Shown here in pieces: positions 61,301 to 64,000 of a DNA stretch of 64,000 nt. How positions within the stretch are numbered: the first letter of the stretch is position 1; each line of letters begins with the position of its first letter. The position numbers and the translations under genes were made by a program. The notes beneath the pieces are model-generated. The model was not told the origin of the DNA and made no database searches. It was given only the letters and a program-made list of their open reading frames with translations. This stretch comes from Macrostomum hystrix (taxonomy: Eukaryota > Platyhelminthes > Macrostomidae): NCBI GenBank assembly GCA_950097015.1, contig CATNEN010000003.1:4133501-4197500 (forward strand). Reading direction: 5' to 3'.

Positions 61301-64000
61301 AGCTGCGGATGCCAGCTTCCAGCTTGAGTCCGAAGCTACAGTCCAGGAAGAGTTTTCCGCTGATTTTACAGCCACGGAGCAGGCACCAGTTCAAGAGATG
61401 AACATAGAAACTGAAGAGGCTCTTAACAATCAAGCAACATCCACTGTCCAGGAAGCTCAACAGTTTGTTAGCCAAGAGATGATTGAAGAGCAGCCGGTAG
61501 ATTTGGCGACTGTCGAGCTGTCTCCTATTGAAGAAAAGCAAGCTGAAACCGAAGAGACACTTAATATCAAAGCAGCAACAAATGTTCAAGAGCCACAAAA
61601 TTACGTCACACAGGAGGTCCTTGAGGAAGCTCCCATCGATTCTATGGAGGCTGAGGTGGCTCCTATTGAGGAACTGGAGGCTCAGTCTCATGAGGAGACT
61701 GTGGCAACACAGCCCGCCGCCATCAGGGAGGAAGCAAGGAAGTTCGTCACGCAAGAAGTCGCTGAAGAAGCACCTGCAGATCTCACTATCGAGGAGGTCG
61801 CGCCAGTCGAAGAAAAACAGGCTGAGACACAAGAGACTCTCGATGCCAAAGCTCAACCGACAGTGAGGAAACCTCAGCATTACGTCACTCAGGAGGTCGC
61901 TGAGGAAGCACCTGCAGATCTCACTATCGAAGAGGTCGCGCCAGTCGAAGAAAAACAGGCTGAGACACAAGAGACTCTCGATGCCAAAGCTCAACCGACA
62001 GTGCAGAAACCTCAGCATTACGTCACTCAGGAGGTCGCTGAGGAAGCACCTGCTGATCTCACTATCGAGGAGGTCGCGCCAGTCGAAGAAAAACAGGCTG
62101 AGACACAAGAGACTCTCGATGCCAAAGCTCAACCGACAGTGCAGAAACCTCAGCATTACGTCACTCAGGAGGTCGCTGAGGAAGCACCTGCTGATCTCAC
62201 TATCGAGGAGGTCGCGCCAGTCGAAGAAAAACAGGCTGAGACACAAGAGACTCTCGATGCCAAGGCTCAACCGACAGTGCAGAAACCTCAGCATTACGTC
62301 ACTCAGGAGGTCGCTGAGGAAGCACCTGCTGATCTCACTATCGAGGAGGTCGCGCCAGTCGAAGAAAAACAGGCTGAGACACAAGAGACTCTCGATGCCA
62401 AAGCTCAACCGACAGTGCAGAAACCTCAGCATTACGTCACTCAGGAGGTCGCTGAGGAAGCACCTGCAGATCTCACTATCGAAGAGGTCGCGCCAGTCGT
62501 AGAAAAACAGGCTGAGACACAAGAGACTCTCGATGCCAAGGCTCAACCGACAGTGCAGAAACCTCAGCATTACGTCACTCAGGAGGTCGCTGAGGAAGCA
62601 CCTGCTGATCTCACTATCGAGGAGGTCGCGCCAGTCGAAGAAAAACAGGCTGAGACACAAGAGACTCTCGATGCCAAAGCTCAACCGACAGTGCAGAAAC
62701 CTCAGCATTACGTCACTCAGGAGGTCGCTGAGGAAGCACCTGCTGATCTCACTATCGAGGAGGTCGCGCCAGTCGAAGAAAAACAGGCTGAGACACAAGA
62801 GACTCTCGATGCCAAAGCTCAACCGACAGTGAGGAAACCTCAGCATTACGTCACTCAGGAGGTCGCTGAGGAAGCACCTGCAGATCTCACTATCGAAGAG
62901 GTCGCGCCAGTCGAAGAAAAACAGGCTGAGACACAAGAGACTCTCGATGCCAAAGCTCAACCGACAGTGCAGAAACCTCAGCATTACGTCACTCAGGAGG
63001 TCGCTGAGGAAGCACCTGCTGATCTCACTATCGAAGAGGTCGCGCCAGTCGAAGAAAAACAGGCTGAGACACAAGAGACTCTCGATGCCAAAGCTCAACC
63101 GACAGTGCAGAAACCTCAGCATTACGTCACTCAGGAGGTCGCTGAAGAAGCTTCTGAAGAAAGTGCAACTGCTGAAGTGTCTCTGGTTGTAGAACAAAAG
63201 GCTAAGGAAGAGGAAACTCTTTATGCTCAAATCGCATCTAACGTAGAAGAGGCTAAGCAGTTTGTCATTCAGGAAGTAGCCGACGAGCAACCCGAAGAAA
63301 CTCTAACGCAAGGTCTTCAGGAAAAGACACCCGCAGTTGCTGCGGTTCAGGAGGAGCTGCCCGCCGATGTCAGTACCTCAGAGGTTTCTGCTGTCGAGGA
63401 AATTCTTGTCGAATCAAAGGAAACTGCAGATGCGCAAGCCACATCAACCATGCAGCAAGCGCAGCAATATTTGACTCAAGAGGTCGCTGAAGATTTGTCC
63501 CTTGAAGAGGCTTCGACTGAATCTGAACAAAAGCGACCAGGTGTTGCTGCAGTTGTTGAGGAGACTCTAGAGACAGCACCAGTGTCTACGGTGTCTCATG
63601 AGGAAATAGTGGCAGCTCAGCCAGTTGAGGTTGAAGAGGCTCGTGGCGAGAAGAGTGTGCAGCTTCAACCAAGCAGTACTGCCGAGCAGGAAGAAACTCT
63701 CCCGTTCGAGGAAGCCGGTGACATCGAGGCCAAGAAGCCGCTGCTGGTGAAGGAAGACAAGGAGGAGGTTCTTGAGGAGTCGCTGGTTGAGCAGCAGCTG
63801 CAGGAGATGCAGTTAAACCCAGCTGAACAAGGCGCCTCGGTGGACAAAGCAACAAAGGCCGCAGCGCAGGAACTTCGAGCAGCTAGTCTCCACGAACCTG
63901 TGGAACAGGAGATGGCTCAGGACATCACAGTGTCCGATGACTCCGACTTCATCGACTCCGACTTTGAGGAAGTTAAGGTAGAGTCAGAGATCGGCCATGA
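28257..64000 (+). CDS. Giant CCDC141-like/titin-like protein: spectrin-like repeats, about 31 Ig domains, Glu-rich repeats (partial at 3' end)
   Basis: Exons with consistent phases: 28257-28373, 28844-28966, 29175-30743, 30841-31091, 31250-31517, 33654-33773, 34301-36906, 36992-39588, 39676-39978, 40081-41803, 41886-42066, 42337-42520, 47981-48113, 53069-53384, 53766-54482, 54858-54987, 56242-58603, 58773-58996, 59116-64000+. At least 6,269 residues. The N-terminus (TTTISTVAVQAG, IVLAVLRCGEW) and the following VYEAMAQSLGKAW and MERRSDLL strings resemble vertebrate CCDC141 as I remember it. Spectrin-like helices fill residues to about 980. Then come about 31 I-set Ig domains, each with the PxFxxxL start, a W in xVxWxxxG and DSGxYxCxAxNxxG. 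A Glu-rich repeat region follows. No kinase, SH3, DH or Fn3 domain is seen. A sarcomeric or cytoskeletal scaffold is likely. Exon edges are predictions from sequence alone. Confidence 0.85.
28844..28966 (+). CDS. Giant gene exon 2
   Basis: 41 codons in phase 0 between CCAG and GTAAGA, starting CGEWIRVRIQQMDPDLYDIG and ending in a helix. Confidence 0.75.
29175..30743 (+). CDS. Giant gene exon 3 (spectrin-like repeats)
   Basis: 523 codons of Leu/Glu/Arg-rich helix with recurring W and L positions (WQDLQSIMERRSDLL, LDELWRGRKHRLEEA, FIQRLETRRRLLNMAVIFY), typical of degenerate spectrin repeats. Preceded by TTTTAG and followed by GTTTGC. Confidence 0.8.
30841..31091 (+). CDS. Giant gene exon 4 (spectrin-like)
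   Basis: Acceptor GATAG, donor GTACGT. Encodes a helical segment including LETQLARAEARLSALHEQW. Ends two bases into an Arg codon completed by exon 5. Confidence 0.75.
31250..31517 (+). CDS. Giant gene exon 5 (spectrin-like)
   Basis: Acceptor CCACAG, donor GTGAGC. Encodes DFLDFDQFLAEHNRSRDVVN through ALGQIE, helical, phase-matched to exon 4. Confidence 0.75.
31518..33653. other. Intron 5 of the giant gene
   Basis: 2.1 kb without a supported gene. A GC-richer patch at 32300-32700 looks like a decayed repeat but was not matched to anything else in the window. Confidence 0.5.
33654..33773 (+). CDS. Giant gene exon 6 (spectrin-like)
   Basis: 40 codons between TTGCAG and GTAAGA: YVEREVDQAVQDLRRARDAM and a short continuation, helical, phase 0 on both sides. 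Confidence 0.75.
34301..36906 (+). CDS. Giant gene exon 7 (last spectrin-like part, Ig 1-6)
   Basis: Starts YLQDQVRASTERSE after TTTCAG. A helical region runs to about 34760. Six Ig domains then begin at APVITQPL, PPDFTKQL, RPVILQQL, KPVFVSPL, PPEFVRKL and PPEFTKLF. A Gln/Lys-rich linker (SQQRSSQMKRQAQPLQ) separates Ig 3 and 4. The donor is GTAATT. This exon carries the junction between the CCDC141-like part and the titin-like part without an intron. Confidence 0.85.
36992..39588 (+). CDS. Giant gene exon 8 (Ig 7-14)
   Basis: Eight tandem Ig domains starting at PPEFIKPI, APVFLKGL, PPRFTQRL, PPAFVLPL, PAKFIQRL, KPRFTKKL, PPRFIGGL and VPSFKRRL. A KRKKKTG basic linker with Pro-rich sequence lies between Ig 8 and 9. 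Acceptor TTGTAG, donor GTAAGT. Confidence 0.85.
39676..39978 (+). CDS. Giant gene exon 9 (Ig 15)
   Basis: One Ig domain (KPQLLKPPKSVTVDEG ... FQLVLQNSEGRT). Acceptor CTCAG, donor GTGAGT, phases 1 and 1. Confidence 0.82.
40081..41803 (+). CDS. Giant gene exon 10 (Pro-rich linker, Ig 16-19)
   Basis: Begins with an almost pure Pro/Ala linker (APTPPPAPPPPPLPPPQP) after CTTGTAG. Four Ig domains follow, starting at RPQFERPP, KPTFVERL, RPHFKSVP and APRFLQKI. About 95 residues of charged linker separate Ig 16 and 17. The donor is GTGAGT. Confidence 0.85.
41886..42066 (+). CDS. Giant gene exon 11 (Ig 20, first half)
   Basis: Encodes YAPTFTKKPAQITVAQGG to MLNGNQVET. The Ig fold is split by the next intron after the W strand. 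Confidence 0.8.
42337..42520 (+). CDS. Giant gene exon 12 (Ig 20, second half)
   Basis: Encodes TNRFRIWFDGMMHNLEV to ADWRSQLKPLQ, completing Ig 20. Acceptor TCGCAG, donor GTGAGA; one base left over is completed by exon 13. Confidence 0.78.
42636..43350. repeat. Minisatellite, 33-bp then 35-bp units, in intron 12
   Basis: The first part repeats CTACCCCTTCTCACAGTCTT plus CCCTTCTCACAAT (33 bp). From about 42900 it switches to CTACCAATTCTCATAGTCTC plus TCCGCATCTCACAAT (35 bp). About eight and a dozen copies respectively. Both are pyrimidine-rich on the sense strand. Confidence 0.9.
43903..44163 (-). repeat. SINE, family 2, minus copy in intron 12
   Basis: The reverse complement reads AGTGGCAGAGCAGTCTAACGC at the head, then TCTCATCAAGGTCCCTGAGC and a body with GTGTACA and GTGTGTGTTTACTAG. 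It lacks the TTATTG tail. Confidence 0.72.
44164..45178. other. Intron 12 sequence downstream of the nested Spred-like gene
   Basis: Contains short pyrimidine-rich tracts near 44164-44280 and possibly the 3' UTR of the antisense gene. No coding frame of note. Confidence 0.4.
45179..46150 (-). CDS. Spred-type Sprouty-domain protein nested antisense in intron 12
   Basis: 323 residues from the ATG at 46150 (MTTDRQPALSPSV). Residues 1-105 are Ser/Pro-rich with a run of prolines. From residue 109 the Sprouty (SPR) domain reads CRYCLRLFDDRHNPKGACPE, then APDQVKTCIDRLTCL, YHCCADDEGDY and SWSCVCLLALFVPCLCCYP. This spacing matches Spred rather than Sprouty. An acidic insert (DDFDDDENDENGEDD) splits the domain. 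Spred proteins inhibit Ras/MAPK signalling at membranes through palmitoylated Cys-rich SPR domains. The N-terminal EVH1 domain of Spred is not in this frame. TTCTTAG just before the ATG looks like a splice acceptor, so EVH1 exons or a trans-spliced leader may precede. High GC and no internal intron. Confidence 0.8.
   Translation of the reverse strand: MTTDRQPALSPSVTSLTSADIDPHLLRRSESPMPPPQPPPPPMAPTLSSGVEPDAGDGIKRGEASRISMRRNTVPLVRQDALRNGAPTDSTAVAAASSSRSGRAHQQVCRYCLRLFDDRHNPKGACPEAPDQVKTCIDRLTCLTLADGVSYHCCADDEGDYIKPCQLRSGRRRARSNDSAADDGSNNAVEPARRYAASLTDRSKGDDFDDDENDENGEDDTDGARSTLLDRLKSWSCVCLLALFVPCLCCYPVCSMAHQASKRLHLAGGQHAALWTDTRPQQPAGASRGGVKKDPTRNTIAGLVAVDEAATADFADGANASMA
46200..47970. other. 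Intron 12 sequence upstream of the nested Spred-like gene
   Basis: Should contain the promoter or upstream exons of the antisense gene. A search of both strands by eye found no EVH1-like frame. A C-rich, CT-rich stretch is present near 47100-47170. Confidence 0.4.
47981..48113 (+). CDS. Giant gene exon 13 (linker and start of Ig 21)
   Basis: Acceptor TTTCGCAG, donor GTGAGA. Encodes FRRGPPEPTDAEAVSPRD and then APIFSRLLQPVRAHELQPV, the first strand of an Ig domain. Both phases agree with neighbours although the flanking introns are about 5 kb each. Confidence 0.75.
48205..48441 (-). repeat. 3' LTR of the gypsy element
   Basis: Plus strand begins TGTAATAAAGTCAGCG and ends GCAGTCACCACA. Same as the other LTR. 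Contains AATAAA-like strings near AAATAAATATAAG. Confidence 0.9.
48607..49752 (-). CDS. Integrase of the gypsy element
   Basis: The frame opens near 49752 without an ATG (first codon GTG). Zinc-binding HHCC part: LHQSHLG ... CRQC. The catalytic core has Asp in HMDYAGPF, Asp in VVTDNGPNF and Glu in GLAERAVQT, all three present. A C-terminal part with Pro-rich tail ends at 48607. It is in a different frame from the upstream gag-pol frame, whose normal RNase H-integrase connector is missing. Confidence 0.85.
   Translation of the reverse strand: MVVPVQGRLALLECLHQSHLGASKLKSLARNYFWWPGMDGDIERLSQHCRQCKLHQQSPPPAPLQPWPWPDRPWSRVHMDYAGPFESKMLLILVDAHSKWIEVHICQSATSSATIDRLRRTFSQLGLPEVVVTDNGPNFVSQEMESFMSSNGIRHVKVSPYHPASNGLAERAVQTVKAALVKGRPAALQTRLARFLLTYRVTPHSTTGVPPSQLMMGRPLRTLLDLVRPDVSAVVTRRQEAQKLQHDRRARSRSFEEGDDVVVRDFTGQQKWLPASISRQTAPLSYECRLPDDRIVRRHADHVASAGIEPRTSGSTEQPINDDLRYESAEAEVPPRLPPTPPPPAQPPTAPPPPMQPPLPPTPQARRSQRSRKCPDRLTYN
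49773..52250 (-). CDS. Gag-protease-RT-RNase H polyprotein of the gypsy element
   Basis: The ATG at 52250 lies 18 bp inside the 5' LTR. Gag (FEPENEDWLQYKERVEQVF) is followed by two CCHC knuckles (CFRCLSTRHLADRC, CFKCGKLGHTAAAC), an aspartic protease with DTGAAVSLIS, RT with KLDLSQAYQQL and FIDDLLVTG, and RNase H with LECDSSPYGLGAV and SDHKPLLGLL. Gag and Pol are fused in one frame. It ends abruptly after ASARIQR at a stop, where related elements continue through a connector of roughly a hundred residues into integrase. A deletion with frameshift is therefore likely at about 49760-49790. Confidence 0.88.
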   Translation of the reverse strand: MATGLLCSIGPFEPENEDWLQYKERVEQVFIASDIESEDKKRAVFLSVCGKETFKLICSLLAPEKPSETSYANICQKLKEHWKPEPSEIVQRFHFYQRVRASTESVADFLASLRRLAVDCKFGNSLQSMLRDRLVLGIQDDRIQRRLLSEPGLDLEKALKIAQAVELAEKGCTVVRSSQEAAGPAAAASVDRVDQAKATGSGRAPQKCFRCLSTRHLADRCPFIKKGCFKCGKLGHTAAACRRGAGASGADSKPRVGAVQEAEDEDCSSLNTLPSVAAKVPPYLTTVRINGVSCLMEIDTGAAVSLISAKVYQDLLGGIPKLGGTTIRLRNYGGQPVNVMGQLSVTVEIPGKEQKLLPLVVVSGSGSSLIGRNWLSELTLDWRSIKELRERELPAQGNQQVEQLVQKYSAVFSDGLGCYTGEPLKLRTKPGAQPKFFKARTVPFALKSKVEEQLDREIEQGVLQPVSNSEYASPIVPVLKADGSVRICADFKCTVNQDVVPDSYPLPRIEELFAKLTGGQKFTKLDLSQAYQQLPLDSESQRLCTINTSKGLLRYTRLPFGISPAVGMFQRTMDGLLQGRPHTAAFIDDLLVTGTDDAKHLENLEAVLQRLQDAGLKCRADKCRFMQESVSYLGHRIDAGGLHPLESKVSAIVEAPAPQDVTQLRSFLGLINYYGRFLPNLSSVLAPLHRLLDKGAAWQWNSPQESAFHRCKELLLSSQTLVHFDPGKEVILECDSSPYGLGAVICHLIDGVERPIAFASRTLADAEKNYSQTEKEALAVVFGIKRFHTYLYGRNFQLKSDHKPLLGLLHENKAIPPLASARIQR
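52269..52505 (-). repeat. 5' LTR of the gypsy element
   Basis: Identical by eye to 48205-48441, implying a recent insertion. Confidence 0.9.
52507..52836 (-). repeat. SINE, family 2, minus copy, tail interrupted by the gypsy element
   Basis: The reverse complement has GGCGGAGAGTGGCAGAGCG (A box) and GGGCTCGATTCCGCGG (B box), then the family 2 body, ending CAATTATTATT. The AAT-rich tail appears to continue at 48181-48204 on the other side of the gypsy insertion. Confidence 0.8.
53069..53384 (+). CDS. Giant gene exon 14 (rest of Ig 21, start of Ig 22)
   Basis: Encodes LRVEYFGDPSPQVAWLREG through ARLTVL, then APEFATLIRDLC, donor GTGAGT. Acceptors at 53065 and 53068 (TAGCAG) both keep the frame, differing by one Ser codon. 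Confidence 0.78.
53515..53745. repeat. 33-bp minisatellite in intron 14
   Basis: About six to seven copies of AGAATCACTCAGGTATCATC plus AGTCACTCTCAAA. Confidence 0.88.
53766..54482 (+). CDS. Giant gene exon 15 (Ig 22, 23, part of 24)
   Basis: 239 codons, phase 0. Continues Ig 22 from VSVGEPVTLSC. Ig 23 begins APVFARPL and Ig 24 begins PARIVRPM, after a short Gln run. Donor GTGAGT after SSPDFQ. Confidence 0.82.
54638..54788. repeat. 23-bp minisatellite in intron 15
   Basis: About six copies of GTCTAACAGGTTACAATCCC plus CTT. Confidence 0.88.
54858..54987 (+). CDS. Giant gene exon 16 (end of Ig 24)
   Basis: Encodes ISKAGQLFALIIPEAFPEDS to QCQLRVL. Acceptor CTGTCAG, donor GTGAGT. Confidence 0.8.
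55080..55785. repeat. Purine-rich 23-bp minisatellite in intron 16
   Basis: About thirty copies of a unit close to GAGAGAGTTGGAGAGACAGT plus TGA, with some shortened variants. Almost entirely A/G with TT steps on the plus strand. Confidence 0.9.
56242..58603 (+). CDS. Giant gene exon 17 (Ig 25-29, acidic linker)
   Basis: Acceptor TTTTCAG, donor GTAAGT. Five Ig domains beginning at PPQLVQKF, LRFLRPLA, TPTFKTPL, near VRLQQLSAL, and SPAFVEPL. Some lack the usual second Cys. A Glu/Ala-rich linker follows with recurring APMETxxxE motifs. It ends inside Ig 30 (DLFFEEPLPKEM). Confidence 0.83.
58773..58996 (+). CDS. Giant gene exon 18 (rest of Ig 30)
   Basis: Encodes LQCLVLGTQPIEVCWLFENQ to YVCEATNIAGTDETF. 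Acceptor TTTCAG, donor GTGAGT. Confidence 0.82.
59116..64000 (+). CDS. Giant gene exon 19 (Ig 31 and Glu-rich repeat region, open at window end)
   Basis: Starts NAETDQTEVLDFEVSED after TTTCAG. Ig 31 begins PPVFEWALQPL near 59340. From about 59640 the frame is a long, Ig-free region rich in Glu, Ala, Val, Pro, Gln and Thr, organised in 46-residue units ending QYVTQEVAEE. No stop is met before 64000; a possible donor, AAG-GTAGAG, lies at about 63978. Composition recalls titin PEVK or poly-E segments, so an extensible spring or unstructured spacer is inferred. Confidence 0.8.
61760..63150 (+). repeat. 138-bp coding tandem repeat, ten near-identical copies
   Basis: CACCTGC(A/T)GATCTCACTA recurs every 138 bp from 61771 to 63013. 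Each copy encodes 46 residues (EEAPADLTIEEVAPVEEKQA and onward). More diverged copies of the same unit extend upstream to about 60080. Confidence 0.93.

Noticed and set aside
61293-63290. A 665-codon minus-strand frame over the Glu-rich repeats
   Set aside because: Shadow of the repeated plus-strand exon; its periodicity merely mirrors the 138-bp unit. The plus frame continues in phase from Ig 31.

Overview
The window is nuclear DNA of an invertebrate animal. It has GT-AG introns, AT-rich intergenic DNA, tRNA-derived SINEs, LTR and tyrosine-recombinase retrotransposons, a mariner relic and a giant muscle-type immunoglobulin gene. The gene style fits a lophotrochozoan, perhaps a free-living flatworm, but nothing in the sequence fixes the species and that placement is inference. 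Layout: a mariner relic (710-1682) and a possible inverted-repeat element (about 2069-4124) are followed by a minus-strand, intronless gene for a secreted, cysteine-free protein made of nineteen 61-residue amphipathic helical units (5228-8800). A near-copy with 21 units lies at 22882-26799. Between the two copies are a possible coiled-coil terminal exon (9677-9938), a three-exon 2-Cys peroxiredoxin gene with a polyglutamine C-terminal extension (11635-14031), SINE copies, a fold-back cluster (about 16100-16390), and a DIRS/Ngaro-like retroelement with complete split direct repeats (17511-22183). From 28257 to beyond the right edge runs one plus-strand gene that I assembled as 19 phase-compatible exons (over 6,260 codons seen). 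Its N-terminus resembles vertebrate CCDC141: a short conserved head followed by spectrin-like coiled-coil repeats. It then continues into about 31 titin/kettin-type Ig domains and ends, within the window, in a Glu-rich region of 46-residue repeats reminiscent of titin PEVK segments. In vertebrates CCDC141 is a separate gene next to TTN, so a single composite gene here would be informative about their history. The largest intron of this gene (42521-47980) holds a nested antisense gene with a Spred-type Sprouty domain (45179-46150). The next intron (48114-53068) holds a young Ty3/gypsy element with indistinguishable LTRs (48205-52505) lying in the tail of a SINE. Four unrelated minisatellites occupy other introns. 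The genes do not form an operon or pathway. The recurring themes are tandem amplification of coding repeats (secreted helical proteins, polyglutamine tract, Glu-rich repeats, Ig arrays) and heavy transposon nesting.
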